A stretch of DNA of 64,000 bases from DATARH01 sp963712835 (GCA_963712835.1 CAVQJJ010000010.1:1-64000), one strand, 5' to 3'. Counted from the stretch's first letter, positions 11,430 through 21,290 are shown. The notes: generated by a model not told the origin, from the letters alone. Numbers and translations: made by a program.

Positions 11430-12299
11430 CTAGAGCAACGCATCCCGGTGATGGCCGCCGATTTTGCCGGCCACGCCGGCGATAAAAGCCCCGACCAGCA
11501 TCGAAAACGCGATGAAGAACGCGATGTTACGCGCCGCCTTGCGTGCGGCGTCGGCGGCTTCCTTCGCCTTTTGCTCGTCCTGCTTGGCTTGCGCGACAAC
11601 GGCATCGACCCGCTTCTGCGCATCATCCTGGCTCAGCCCGGTACGGGCAGCCACAAGCTGGGCGAGGTAGGTGCGATCGGCCTGCGGCACATCGCCGTTC
11701 TTGAGATCATTGGCCAGGATACGAGTCGCGTCGCCGCGTGTATCTTGCGGGCTGGCATTGGCGTCAGGGGTCGATTTGCGAAACAGCGTATCGACGAGAT
11801 AGCCGCTCGGCATGTTCGGGTCGCTGTTTTGTGTAGCGCCCTGTGCCGTTCTTTGCACGGCGGAACCGACGATGGTCGCCGCGTCACGCGCCGCGCCGCC
11901 AATCAGCGAGGATGCCGCGGAGCCAAGCAGGACGACCGTGATCACCGCCGCCACGGCCCAAGCCACAATGCCGCGCGCGGTGTCGCGGAAGGCGATTTCG
12001 TGGACGTGGCGCGTCGCCAACTCGGGTCCGAGACGGCCGGCCATATAGCCGCCGATCCCGGCGGAGGCCCATTGCACGATGATGAGCCAGACTCCGCCCA
12101 TGATCGCGAATTTCGTCGCGCTCGGATTCTGGCCCGGCCAAGGCGAGATCGACCCCAGCCCGAAGCCGGCGCCTAACGCGGTGAGGATGAACGCGATCGC
12201 CGCCATGACGACCGCGCCCGCGAGGATCGCCCGCCACGAAACGCCGGGCGGCGGTGGCGTCTGTATGACGCCTATTTCTTCGACTACCGTAGTCGCCAT
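11430..12299 (-). CDS. Conserved alphaproteobacterial membrane protein, unknown function
   Basis: 289 residues with hydrophobic segments at about 22-48, 66-85, 110-132 and 258-280, and a polar alanine/lysine-rich stretch before the last (KQDEQKAKEAADAARKAARN), probably helical. It resembles uncharacterised proteins of Rhizobiales and Rhodospirillales that I know only as hypothetical. The ATG is preceded by GGAGGGGG overlapping the stop of the 24-residue ORF upstream, so translation of the two is probably coupled. No enzymatic motif is seen. Confidence 0.7.
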   Translation of the reverse strand: MATTVVEEIGVIQTPPPPGVSWRAILAGAVVMAAIAFILTALGAGFGLGSISPWPGQNPSATKFAIMGGVWLIIVQWASAGIGGYMAGRLGPELATRHVHEIAFRDTARGIVAWAVAAVITVVLLGSAASSLIGGAARDAATIVGSAVQRTAQGATQNSDPNMPSGYLVDTLFRKSTPDANASPQDTRGDATRILANDLKNGDVPQADRTYLAQLVAARTGLSQDDAQKRVDAVVAQAKQDEQKAKEAADAARKAARNIAFFIAFSMLVGAFIAGVAGKIGGHHRDALL

Positions 12300-12308
12300 T
12301 GCCCCCTC

Positions 12309-12383
12309 CTAATGCCAAAGAAGGGCGAGGATCAGGATGATCGGCAGTGGGATCCCCAGCAGCCAAAGCAGTATGTAGCCCAT
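12309..12383 (-). CDS. 24-residue hydrophobic membrane microprotein
   Basis: Translation gives MGYILLWLLGIPLPIILILA followed by LLWH, a single membrane span in which two prolines bracket a leucine. The start is backed by a very strong Shine-Dalgarno (GGGAGGAGG, six bases before ATG). Its stop codon runs into the ribosome site of the membrane protein gene that starts 10 bases downstream, so they form a two-gene unit. Similar tiny proteins starting MGYILLWLLG occur in other alphaproteobacteria as hypothetical proteins (from memory). The function is unknown. Confidence 0.7.
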   Translation of the reverse strand: MGYILLWLLGIPLPIILILALLWH

Positions 12384-12487
12384 GTTCGGCCTCCTCCCGA
12401 AAGCGAACGGCAAACGGCGTCACCCTGTTTGCGTTCCGGGAGGTGATTAAATTCGCGCCATCCCCCGCACGCAGCCGAGGCCGGGCA

Positions 12488-13984
12488 CTACTCCGCCCGC
12501 GCACCGTAGCGGTGCACGTGGTAGGGCATGCGCGCGAGACCGGGGCAATAGCTGCCGACCACCGGCTCCAGCGCTGCGTAGAGTGCGCGGTTGTCGGCAT
12601 TGGCAGCATAGAGCCGGTCGCGCGCGGCCTCGGCGCGCTCGCGCAATTTGCCGAGGTCGATTCCGACCGGCTTGCGGTTTTGCACGACCAGCCGACCGCC
12701 GATCATGACGCTGTCGACCGCGGTGCCGTCTTCGGCATGGACGAGTTGGTTGACCGGGTCGTTGAGCGGCAGCCAATTCGGATGGCCGAGGTCGAGCATC
12801 ACGAGATCGGCTTTCCAGCCGGGCGCGATGCGGCCGATCTTGTCGCCGAAGCCAAGCGCGCGGGCACTGCCCTCGGTCGCCGCCAGCGCCGCCTCCCGCG
12901 TCGTCAGCCAGCGTTGCCATTCCGGCCCCTGCACCTTCGAGACAAACGAGGCCAGCCGCATCGCCTCATACATGTTCTGATTGTCGGCGCAGGTCGCGCC
13001 GTCGGTGCCGATGCCGAGATTGACCCGACGATCGAGCATCGTGCGCGTGTCGGCGAGGCCGCTGCCGATCCGCATGTTGCTGCCGGGGTTGTGCGCGACC
13101 GAGGCGCCGCGGTCGCCGAGCCGCGCCATGTCGTCGGGATCGAGCCACACCCCGTGTGCGACGGTGAAATGCGGGCCGATCACGCCCAGCGCATCAAGAT
13201 GCGCGGTCTGGGTCGAGCCGTAGACCTTGAGGCTGGCCACCGCCTGCACCTTCAATTCGGCGACATGGCTGTGCAGCCCGACATCATAATCGCGCGCGAT
13301 GCCGGCGCAGCCGAGGATGAATTCGTCGGAGCAATGGTGCGGAATGGTCGGCGCGACTGCCGGCCGCACCTGATCGCGGTCGACCGACCAGGCCTGGAAC
13401 CCGTCGCGGATCGCGGCGAGCGTCTCGTCGCGCGGGGCGAGGCGCAGCGCGCCGACCCGTTCCCCCAAGGCCGGCGGCAACGCCTCGGCTAGGCCGGGGA
13501 TCGCCTCGAAGAAGGTGCGGTCGGCCACCATCGGCGCGATCACCGCGCGCATGCCCAATTCGGCATAGGCCGAGGCCACCGCCGCCATGCCGGCGCGTGT
13601 CGGCATCGGCCACTCGAAGAACAGGTCGTAGCAGGCGGTGCAGCCCTTCAGCATCATCTCGACCGCGCCGATCTGCGCCGAGAGCCGCAGGTCGTCGAGC
13701 CCGCGATAGCCGGTCAGCATCGGCGCCGCGGTGAGCAGCAGCTCCAGCGGCCAGCGATCGCCCATGCCTTTGCCGAGATTGCCGTGCGAATGGGTGTGCG
13801 CGTTGACGAGACCGGGATGGATCAGCCGGTGGGAAGCATCTATCTCGATCGCTCCGTCAGGCGCCGCGAGACCGGGCGGGCCGATCTCGCGGATCGTGTC
13901 TTCCTCGATGAGGATGTCGGCCGGCGCGGCGGTGCCGGCGGCGATGTCGAGAACGCGTCCGCCCCGCACGATCGTATAAGCCAT
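12488..13984 (-). CDS. Amidohydrolase of the TRZ/ATZ – S-adenosylhomocysteine/guanine deaminase type
   Basis: 498-residue metal-dependent hydrolase of the cytosine/guanine deaminase-like branch. Metal ligands are visible: the HxH pair in GLVNAHTHSHGNL at about residue 60, a later His in GLHSHVAELK, another in FTVAHGVWL, and the Asp in LGIGTDGATCADNQNMYEA. The C-terminal composite beta region (GWKADLVMLDLGHPNWLPLN) is typical. Its substrate (guanine-like base, adenosylhomocysteine, or a triazine-like amine) cannot be decided. It stands alone, about 100 bases upstream of the microprotein gene on the same strand. Confidence 0.85.
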   Translation of the reverse strand: MAYTIVRGGRVLDIAAGTAAPADILIEEDTIREIGPPGLAAPDGAIEIDASHRLIHPGLVNAHTHSHGNLGKGMGDRWPLELLLTAAPMLTGYRGLDDLRLSAQIGAVEMMLKGCTACYDLFFEWPMPTRAGMAAVASAYAELGMRAVIAPMVADRTFFEAIPGLAEALPPALGERVGALRLAPRDETLAAIRDGFQAWSVDRDQVRPAVAPTIPHHCSDEFILGCAGIARDYDVGLHSHVAELKVQAVASLKVYGSTQTAHLDALGVIGPHFTVAHGVWLDPDDMARLGDRGASVAHNPGSNMRIGSGLADTRTMLDRRVNLGIGTDGATCADNQNMYEAMRLASFVSKVQGPEWQRWLTTREAALAATEGSARALGFGDKIGRIAPGWKADLVMLDLGHPNWLPLNDPVNQLVHAEDGTAVDSVMIGGRLVVQNRKPVGIDLGKLRERAEAARDRLYAANADNRALYAALEPVVGSYCPGLARMPYHVHRYGARAE

Positions 13985-14055
13985 CGCCTCGGCCTCCCTC
14001 TACGAGGATGACCGCGTGAACCTAGACGGATTTTGCGGGGCGCGAAATGTCGCGG

Positions 14056-14274
14056 CTATTCGCGGCCGCCATCCTTGGCGCAGCGCGCGTCGCGCCACTT
14101 GCCGTCGTGAACATAACCCGCCGGCTCCCAATGGGTGCCCGGCGGACAGGCCTGGGCGGGTGGTGGGGGCTGGCCTTGTGACGAAGGAGGAGGGTTGTTG
14201 GTCTGCTGCGCCAGCACCTGAGATGCTGCTAATCCGGCAAAAAGAAACAATAGCAGAAGCGTCCTGACGATCAT
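14056..14274 (-). CDS. Small secreted proline-rich protein, unknown
   Basis: 72 residues. A Sec signal peptide is clear (MIVRTLLLLFLFAGLAASQV, cleavage after LAQ near residue 23). The mature part is a Pro/Gln-rich stretch (PPPSSQGQPPPPAQ) followed by a short domain with two cysteines (ACPPGTHWEPAGYV and DARC). The CPPGxxWxPxGYV pattern is seen in small alphaproteobacterial periplasmic proteins, all uncharacterised as far as I know. It ends 71 bases after the amidohydrolase start and lies just downstream of tRNA-Ala on the same strand. Confidence 0.7.
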   Translation of the reverse strand: MIVRTLLLLFLFAGLAASQVLAQQTNNPPPSSQGQPPPPAQACPPGTHWEPAGYVHDGKWRDARCAKDGGRE

Positions 14275-14323
14275 TCTGGCCTCCCTTTAATTCAGGCGCG
14301 CAAAAGAACGATCAACGCTTGGT

Positions 14324-14399
14324 TGGTGGAGCTGAGGGGGATCGAACCCCTGACCTCGGCATTGCGAACGCCGCGCTCTCCCAGCTGAGCTACAGCCCC
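14324..14399 (-). tRNA. tRNA-Ala (anticodon CGC)
   Basis: Minus-strand sequence folds into a full cloverleaf: acceptor GGGGCTG pairing with CAGCTCC, D-arm GCTC-loop-GAGC, anticodon loop TTCGCAA giving anticodon CGC (codon GCG), T-arm AGGGG-TTCGATC-CCCCT, discriminator A and an encoded CCA. The acceptor pairing places a G3-U70 wobble, the established identity element for alanyl-tRNA synthetase, which confirms alanine. Coordinates include CCA. Confidence 0.97.
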
Positions 14400-14631
14400 G
14401 ATTCGATCGACGACCGATTCGCCCAAAATGACGCCACTGGTCCGGCGTCGGGCGGGCGGAATATGGGGAAGGGGTCTGAGCCTGTCAAGCGCGCCCCCTG
14501 GCGGTGTGCGGGCAACGCCTGTCCGCGGAAATGCTCGAAAATCAGCGCAAGGCCCGGCAGGCGGCACAGCTTGCGGATCGGTCATGCTGCGGCTACCGTC
14601 GCGCGCATATCGGTGGCTGACGGACAATCAA

Positions 14632-14934
14632 ATGCACGCGCTGCTCTGGCTGATTGATGAGCTGCTTTGGATTTACGTCTTACTGTTGATCGCCCAGGCG
14701 ATCCTCTCGTGGCTGCTCGCCTTCGGGGTCATCAACCGGTACAATCGCGGCGTCTCGGTGATCGGCGATTTTCTCTACCGCGTGACGGAACCGGCGCTGC
14801 GCCCGATCCGCAGGATGCTGCCGAATTTCGGCGGCATCGACATCTCGCCGATCGTGCTGATCCTCATCCTCTATTTCATTCGGGTGCTGATCGACGAGGA
14901 TGTCGCCCCCTACCTGCTCGGCTACGTTCCTTAA
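14632..14934 (+). CDS. YggT family membrane protein
   Basis: 100-residue integral membrane protein with two hydrophobic hairpins: ELLWIYVLLLIAQAILSWLL at about residues 9-30 and PIVLILILYFIRVLI at about 75-90. Between them is the YggT signature TEPALRPIRRMLPNFGGIDISP. YggT proteins are linked to envelope or osmotic stress and to cell-division machinery in some bacteria, without a settled biochemical role. ATG 14632 was chosen because it begins at the conserved N-terminus; upstream codons are not conserved in type. The alpha/beta hydrolase follows on the same strand. Confidence 0.93.
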   Translation: MHALLWLIDELLWIYVLLLIAQAILSWLLAFGVINRYNRGVSVIGDFLYRVTEPALRPIRRMLPNFGGIDISPIVLILILYFIRVLIDEDVAPYLLGYVP

Positions 14935-14993
14935 TCTTGCGGAAGACGGAGCCGGCCCGATCGGGCGCGGCGTACGACAGAGGAGGTTCCCCC

Positions 14994-15800
14994 ATGCGGC
15001 TGCCGCTCAACGGGCGTTCGATCGCTTACGACCTTGTCGGCCCCGATGATGCCCCGACCGTGTGCATCACCCATTCGCTTGCGTCGGACGGCGGCAGCTG
15101 GGCGGAACAGGTGCCGGCGTTGCTGCAAGCCGGGTTCCGCGTGCTGCGCATCGACATGCGTGGTCACGGCGGCAGCGATCCCGTCGCTGGCGACTACACA
15201 ATGAAGGACCTCGCGGGCGACGTGGCCGCGGTGCTCGACGGGCTGTCGATCCCGCGCGTCCACTACATTGGATTGTCGATCGGCGGCATGCTCGGCCAGG
15301 CGTTCGCGCTCGACCACCAAGCGGAGCTCATTTCGGTCATGTGGTGCGACACGCTGCCGGCGAGCCCGCTTGGCGCCAAGGCCGCGTGGGACGAGCGAAT
15401 GGGCATCGTGCGCCGGGCGAACTCGCTGGAGCCGATCGGCGACGCGACGATGGAGCGTTGGTTCACCGACACGTTCAAGGCAAAAAACCCGAACCGCTGG
15501 AAGCAGATCCGCGACACGATCGTCACCACCACCCCAACCGGTTATCTCGGCTGCTCGGCGGCGATCCTCGGTTTCGATTTCACCGGGCGGCTCGGCGACG
15601 TGCGGGTGCCGACGCTGGTGGTGTGCGGCGCCGACGATCCCGGCACTCCGGCGGCGGAAAATAGGAAGCTCGCCAGCCTCGTGCCCGGCGCGCGCTATGA
15701 GGAGATCGCCGGGATGCGGCATTTCCCCAATGTCGAGGCGCCCGACGCGTTCAACCGCATCATGCTCGGCTGGCTCGAGGCGCAGAAGAAACTTCGGTGA
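14994..15800 (+). CDS. Alpha/beta hydrolase, 3-oxoadipate enol-lactonase-like
   Basis: 268 residues. The canonical alpha/beta hydrolase features are present: oxyanion region THSLASDGGSW, RGHGGSDP, nucleophile elbow GLSIGGMLGQ (Ser), acid in VCGADDPGTP and catalytic His in GMRHFPNVEAP. The pattern is closest to the PcaD branch (3-oxoadipate enol-lactonase), but no other beta-ketoadipate genes are nearby, so the true substrate is uncertain. AGGAGG at 14981-14986 sits seven bases before the ATG and fixes the start. Confidence 0.88.
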   Translation: MRLPLNGRSIAYDLVGPDDAPTVCITHSLASDGGSWAEQVPALLQAGFRVLRIDMRGHGGSDPVAGDYTMKDLAGDVAAVLDGLSIPRVHYIGLSIGGMLGQAFALDHQAELISVMWCDTLPASPLGAKAAWDERMGIVRRANSLEPIGDATMERWFTDTFKAKNPNRWKQIRDTIVTTTPTGYLGCSAAILGFDFTGRLGDVRVPTLVVCGADDPGTPAAENRKLASLVPGARYEEIAGMRHFPNVEAPDAFNRIMLGWLEAQKKLR

Positions 15801-15848
15801 TGGGACTGCGGCCGTCCCGGCTGCGCGACAGGCCAGACGCCTGCGGTC

Positions 15849-17075
<1,227 letters not shown>

Positions 17076-17134
17076 TGATTTTCCCTGCCAAATGCCGCAA
17101 CAACGCTTTGCGCGATTTGCGGAGGATCAACCAC

Positions 17135-17497
17135 ATGCGCACGCTGTTTCGCACAGCTTTATTCGTCTCGGCAATGGTGGTCGCCGCATCGGCCCTCGCC
17201 CAGGTCACGACGCGCTTCGATGGCACTTATGCGAAGGTCTCGGGCGAGTCCAGCGGCGGCACGCCGCAGACCTGCCCGCCGGCCGGCGCACCTCAAGTGG
17301 TCATCACCGGGGGCATCGGACACATGATCTGGGGCGACAGCGGCGTGTTTAGCGGTTGGGTCGATCCGCATGGCATGCTGACGCTGCAGTCAACGAGCGG
17401 CCTGCATTTCGACGCACAGATCAAATCCGACGGGGTGATCCAGGCGACCGTAAAACTCCCGGCCTGCTCTTATCGCATGACGTGGAAGAAGAAATAG
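17135..17497 (+). CDS. Small secreted protein, unknown function
   Basis: 120 residues with a Sec signal peptide (MRTLFRTALFVSAMVVAASA, cleavage after LAQ/ALA near residue 23). The mature 97 residues are rich in Gly, Thr and Val, with two cysteines (QTCPP and PACSY), and read as a small beta-rich periplasmic domain (FDGTYAKVSGESS ... MTWKKK). GGAGG lies nine bases before the ATG. I do not recognise a named family; it resembles other short alphaproteobacterial secreted proteins of the FDGTY type. Converges on rlmN. Confidence 0.75.
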   Translation: MRTLFRTALFVSAMVVAASALAQVTTRFDGTYAKVSGESSGGTPQTCPPAGAPQVVITGGIGHMIWGDSGVFSGWVDPHGMLTLQSTSGLHFDAQIKSDGVIQATVKLPACSYRMTWKKK

Positions 17498-17507
17498 CCG
17501 GCGAGAA

Positions 17508-18620
17508 TCAGGAAGCGGTTGCTGGCTCCATCACGCGCTCGCTGCGCCGCGCCTTGACGCTTGCGGATTTGAGCTGGCCGCACGCGGCGAGGATGTCGCG
17601 GCCGCGCGGCGTGCGCACTGGCGCGGAATAGCCGGCGGCGAAAACGATGTTGGAAAATGCGGCAATTGCTGCATCGGTCGAGCATTCGTAGGGCGCGTCC
17701 GGCCAGGGATTGAACGGGATCAGATTGACCTTGGCCGGAATGCCCCGCAGCAGGCGCACCAGCTCGCGCGCCTCGACCGGGCTGTCGTTGACACCCTTCA
17801 GCATCACGTATTCGAAGGTGATACGTCGCGCATTGCTCGACCCCGGATAGGCGCGGCAGGCGGCGAGCAACTCGGCGAGCGGGTATTTCCGGTTGAGCGG
17901 CACCAGCTCGTCGCGCAGCTCATCGCTGACCGCGTGCAGCGAGATCGCCAGGTTGACCCCGAGCTCGCTGCCGCAGCGCCCGATCATCGGCACCACGCCG
18001 GCGGTCGACAGCGTGATCTTGCGTCGCGAGATCGCCAACCCCTCCGGGTCCATGACGATCTTCATCGCCGCGGCGACATTGTCGAAATTGTAGAGCGGCT
18101 CGCCCATCCCCATCAGCACGATGTTAGTGAGCTGCCGGTCTTCTTTTGGCGACGGCCATTCGCCGAGCGCATCGCGCGCCAGCATCACCTGGCCGACAAT
18201 CTCAGCCGCGCCGAGATTGCGCACCAGGCGCTGCGTGCCGGTGTGGCAGAAGCGGCAGGTCAGCGTGCAGCCCACCTGCGACGAGACGCAAAGCGTGCCG
18301 CGATCTTCCTCGGGGATGTGGACGGTCTCGGCCTCGTTGCCATCGGCGAAGCGTAACAGCCATTTGCGCGTGCCGTCCCGCGACTCCTGAGCGGCTGCGA
18401 CCGCTGGACGGCGCAGCACGAAACGCTCCGCCAATTGCTCGCGAAAGCCCTTGGCGAGGCTCGTCATCACCGCGAAATCGGTGACGCCGCGGTGGTAGAT
18501 CCAATGCCAGAGCTGGCGCGCGCGAAACGGCTCGGCGCCAAACTTCGCCAAGGCCGCGGCCAGTTCGGCGCGGCCAAGACCAACCAGATTTTGTTTATTG
18601 CTATCGATATCCGTGTTCAT
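17508..18620 (-). CDS. rlmN: 23S rRNA (adenine2503-C2)-methyltransferase, radical SAM
   Basis: RlmN methylates A2503 of 23S rRNA and A37 of some tRNAs. The 370-residue protein shows the radical-SAM cluster CTLTCRFCHTG, an upstream SSQVGC block, GMGEPLYNFDN, STAGVVP, LAISLHAVSDELRDELVP and the C-terminal PVRTPRGRDILAACGQL with the conserved catalytic Cys. I chose the ATG at 18620, whose ATGA overlaps the stop of the IalB-like gene; a TTG five codons upstream is the alternative. Co-transcribed with the upstream IalB-like gene. Confidence 0.96.
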   Translation of the reverse strand: MNTDIDSNKQNLVGLGRAELAAALAKFGAEPFRARQLWHWIYHRGVTDFAVMTSLAKGFREQLAERFVLRRPAVAAAQESRDGTRKWLLRFADGNEAETVHIPEEDRGTLCVSSQVGCTLTCRFCHTGTQRLVRNLGAAEIVGQVMLARDALGEWPSPKEDRQLTNIVLMGMGEPLYNFDNVAAAMKIVMDPEGLAISRRKITLSTAGVVPMIGRCGSELGVNLAISLHAVSDELRDELVPLNRKYPLAELLAACRAYPGSSNARRITFEYVMLKGVNDSPVEARELVRLLRGIPAKVNLIPFNPWPDAPYECSTDAAIAAFSNIVFAAGYSAPVRTPRGRDILAACGQLKSASVKARRSERVMEPATAS

Positions 18621-19198
18621 CGTTTGACGTCGCAAGCCTTATCAATCAGCGCCAAGGCTTTAGAAAACCCGGACAGCGAATACGTATCGACCGTCGGGTG
18701 GCCTTTGACGGGAGTGCCTTTGACAATCACCCTCTTCTCCTTGGCGAGGGTCGAAACGATGGTCTTATCGAGTTCCGAGGTGCGCGCCCAGGCCGTGTCG
18801 TCCTTGGCGAAGAGCGGGAACTTGTCGCGGCCGACCTCGACAACCACATCGTCGCTCTCGTTGAGCGGATAGCCTTCATCAAAGCTGACGACGTTGCTGA
18901 CGTTGTCGGCGGTCCGGTGCGTCACCATCGCCATCACCCCAGCGCGCTTCATGCCAGCGGGTTCGGTCTTTTCCGGCGCGCCGACGAGATAACACACCTT
19001 GCCTGCCTTGTTCTGCGCAACATAGGCGTTCCACGATCCGGCGCCGCCAAGCGATTTCGCGGGGCCCGGATCGGCGCTCGCTCCGGGCGCGGCGGAACGC
19101 ACGGGCTTCGGCTGCGGCTTTTTTGCCGCGAAGGCGGGAGATGCCGCCAGCGCGATCAGCAAGATCACTCCGAGCGGCAGCAGTCGATTGTTGATCAT
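18617..19198 (-). CDS. Invasion-associated locus B (IalB)-like periplasmic protein
   Basis: 193 residues with signal peptide MINNRLLPLGVILLIALAAS (cleaved after AFA). The mature chain has a Pro/Lys linker, then a domain fitting the IalB family: SWNAYVAQNKAGKVCYLVGA, VSNVVSFDEGYPL, DKFPLFAKDDTAWART and VIVKGTPVKGHPTVDTYSLS. IalB was named in Bartonella; in most alphaproteobacteria the role is undefined and not linked to invasion. The start ATG 19198 opens directly at the signal peptide. It overlaps rlmN by four bases (ATGA), a pairing that recurs in Rhodospirillales and Rhizobiales. Confidence 0.85.
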   Translation of the reverse strand: MINNRLLPLGVILLIALAASPAFAAKKPQPKPVRSAAPGASADPGPAKSLGGAGSWNAYVAQNKAGKVCYLVGAPEKTEPAGMKRAGVMAMVTHRTADNVSNVVSFDEGYPLNESDDVVVEVGRDKFPLFAKDDTAWARTSELDKTIVSTLAKEKRVIVKGTPVKGHPTVDTYSLSGFSKALALIDKACDVKR

Positions 19199-19299
19199 GG
19201 GCCAAAGATAATCGCCGGCCGGCGGCATTGCCATCGCGCCAAATGTCTCGACTGTCGGCCCTCCTCAGCCGACGCAAAAGGGCGCAGAATGCCGATGCG

Positions 19300-19854
19300 A
19301 TGAGCGAAATAAGCATCCGCGCCGCACGGCTCGACGATGCCGGCCCGATCGCCCGGCTCGATGTCGAGACCTGGCAGGCGACCTATGCCGGAATTCTCGG
19401 GACGCCCTATCTCGCTGGGCTGACGCCGGGACGGCGCGAGGCGGGCTGGACCAATCTGCTGCGCCGCGACCCGGCAAGCGTGAAGGTCGCGATCGATGCC
19501 GCCGGCGACGTGGTGGGCTTCGGCAGCTGCGGCGCGAGCCGCGGCGAGCCCGATTTCACCGGCGAGGTCTTCACCCTTTACGTCGCGCCCGACTGGCAGA
19601 ACCAGGGCATCGGCCGGTCGCTGCTGCTGGCGATGTTTGGGCAACTCGTCGCGCATGGCCACCGCTCGGCAGTCATCTGGGTGCTGCGCGAGAACCCATC
19701 GCGGTTTTTCTATCAGCGGCTCGGCGGCAAGGAAGTGCGCCACAAGCTGCTGCCGTTCAACGGCAACCAGGTCGCCGCTTCGGGCTATGGCTGGCTCGAT
19801 CTGCCCAGCTATTTGTCGGCGACGGCGCGCGCCAACCGCGCGTCGGAGGGGTGA
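19300..19854 (+). CDS. GNAT family N-acetyltransferase
   Basis: 184 residues. The fold signatures are ISIRAARLDDAGPIARL at the N-terminus, strand beta4 TLYVAPDWQ followed by the acetyl-CoA loop NQGIGRSLLLAM (Q/RxxGxG/A), and WVLRENPSRFFYQRLGGKEV late in the sequence. The acceptor substrate is unknown; the family ranges from protein N-termini to antibiotics. ATG 19300 is immediately before the first strand. It converges on ccmE with a 4-base gap. Confidence 0.9.
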   Translation: MSEISIRAARLDDAGPIARLDVETWQATYAGILGTPYLAGLTPGRREAGWTNLLRRDPASVKVAIDAAGDVVGFGSCGASRGEPDFTGEVFTLYVAPDWQNQGIGRSLLLAMFGQLVAHGHRSAVIWVLRENPSRFFYQRLGGKEVRHKLLPFNGNQVAASGYGWLDLPSYLSATARANRASEG

Positions 19855-19858
19855 GCGT

Positions 19859-20338
19859 TTAGCGGAAATGCGCCGGCGGTGGGCCAGCCAACGCGCCGGC
19901 GGCGTCGCCTTCTTGCCAATGTCCGCTTTTCTTCAGCGCCGCGGCCACCTCGGGTGGCATGTATTTCTCATCGTGCTTGGCGAGGATCGTATTCGCGACA
20001 AAGACGCCATTCTCAATTCGCCCCTCAGCCACGACCCCCTGCCCTTCGCGGAAGAGGTCGGGGAGAATGCCGTCATAGCGCACCGCGACGTCGGTCTTGC
20101 CGTCGGTGACGCGGAACAAGATCTTCTCGCCGTCCTGGTGCTCGACGCTCTGATTTTCGACGAGACCGCCGATACGGATCCGTCCGCCGGCGAGGGCCGG
20201 CTTCGCGGCGAGCTCGGTCGGGCTATAGAAGAACACAAGGTTGTCGCGGAACGCCGCCAGCACCATCGCCGTAGCGCCGCCAAGCGCGAGGAGGCCCAGG
20301 ATCAGAAACGCCAGGCGCTTTTTCTTGCGGCTGGTCAT
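19859..20338 (-). CDS. ccmE: Cytochrome c maturation heme chaperone CcmE
   Basis: Periplasmic heme chaperone of System I that binds heme covalently through a histidine and passes it to CcmF. 159 residues: N-terminal membrane anchor (LAFLILGLLALGGATAMVLA), OB-fold core (GGRIRIGGLVENQSVEH, RVTDGKTDVAVRYDGILPDLFREGQGVVAEG) and the heme-binding motif LAKHDEKYMPPEV with the ligand His. ATG 20338 overlaps the ccmD stop (ATGA). The downstream genes ccmFGHI are not in this window. Confidence 0.97.
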   Translation of the reverse strand: MTSRKKKRLAFLILGLLALGGATAMVLAAFRDNLVFFYSPTELAAKPALAGGRIRIGGLVENQSVEHQDGEKILFRVTDGKTDVAVRYDGILPDLFREGQGVVAEGRIENGVFVANTILAKHDEKYMPPEVAAALKKSGHWQEGDAAGALAGPPPAHFR

Positions 20339-20505
20339 CGCGCGCGCGGCGGGCGCTGCAGCCGGCTGAGATCGCGCAGGCTGGCGCGATAGCGTCGCCA
20401 AGAATGCGCGGCGATACCGCCGAGCACGACCAGCGCGACGGCATAGGCCGGCCAGACAAAGGCTGCGTAGCCGCCCATTTGCACCCAGTGCTGGAAGCCA
20501 TTCAT
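20335..20505 (-). CDS. ccmD: Heme exporter subunit CcmD
   Basis: Small 56-residue membrane subunit that helps release holo-CcmE from the CcmABC complex. A single span (YAAFVWPAYAVALVVLGGIA) follows a short N-terminus (MNGFQHWVQMGG), then a basic tail (WRRYRASLRDLSRLQRPPRA), as expected for CcmD. Start and stop overlap ccmC and ccmE by four bases each, so the three are translationally coupled. Position and topology make the call; CcmD sequences are otherwise poorly conserved. Confidence 0.9.
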   Translation of the reverse strand: MNGFQHWVQMGGYAAFVWPAYAVALVVLGGIAAHSWRRYRASLRDLSRLQRPPRAR

Positions 20506-21266
20506 CGCAGTACCGGCTCCGGCTCGGGGAGCGGCGCTCCACTCAGAAGCTGCGGCGCGGCGACTCGCAAGGCCCGCGCCTTCGCCTCGTTGAGCGCGGT
20601 GCGCATGCGCACCAGCAACAGCGTCTTGAACAGCAAGAGATAGCCGAGCGCCATGATCATCAGCGGCCACAGCATCGAGGGATCGATCGTCGGCCCACCC
20701 ATGCGGAAGACGCTGTCCGCCTGGTGCAGCGTGTTCCACCAATCGACCGAGAACTTAATGATCGGCAGGTTGACGACGCCGACCAGCGCCAGCACCGAAC
20801 CGGCGCGCGCGCCGCGGCTCATGTCGTCGAACGCGTTCACCAGCGCGATATAGCCAAGATAGAGGAAGAACAGCACCAGCACCGAGGTCATGCGCGCATC
20901 CCACGCCCACCAGGTGCCCCACATCGGCTTGCCCCACAGCGATCCAGTCACTAGGCACACAAAGGTGAAAGCAGCGCCAACCGGCGCCGCCGCCTGAGCG
21001 GCGATCTCCGCGAGCGGATGCCGCCATACCAATGCGATGGCGCCCGCCACGGCGACGACGAGATAGGCGAAAAGCGCCATCCACGCGGCCGGGACGTGCA
21101 CGAACATGATCTTGACGCTCTCGCCCTGCTGGTAATCGGGCGGGGCGACGAACAGCGCGAGGTAAAGACCGATCGCCAGGACCACCACGGTCGCGAGCGC
21201 GAGCGGCGGCAGCACGGTGCCGCTCACCCTCATAAAGCGCGCCGGGTTCGCGAGACGGGTCAGCAT
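20502..21266 (-). CDS. ccmC: Heme ABC exporter permease CcmC
   Basis: 254-residue integral membrane protein with six hydrophobic segments that loads heme onto CcmE. The diagnostic tryptophan-rich WWD motif is GTWWAWDARMTSVLVLFFLY, flanked by the two conserved histidines (MFVHVPAAWMAL and WWNTLHQADSV). The length is normal. It starts 24 bases after ccmB and its stop overlaps the ccmD start. Confidence 0.97.
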   Translation of the reverse strand: MLTRLANPARFMRVSGTVLPPLALATVVVLAIGLYLALFVAPPDYQQGESVKIMFVHVPAAWMALFAYLVVAVAGAIALVWRHPLAEIAAQAAAPVGAAFTFVCLVTGSLWGKPMWGTWWAWDARMTSVLVLFFLYLGYIALVNAFDDMSRGARAGSVLALVGVVNLPIIKFSVDWWNTLHQADSVFRMGGPTIDPSMLWPLMIMALGYLLLFKTLLLVRMRTALNEAKARALRVAAPQLLSGAPLPEPEPVLR

Positions 21267-21290
21267 GTCGCGGAGTCTACCCCAAACACC

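Noticed and set aside
10248..12176. 642-codon open frame over the second MFS gene and beyond
   Set aside because: Low-complexity, Arg/Gly/Asp-rich; the MFS reading frame and the opposite membrane protein explain the DNA.
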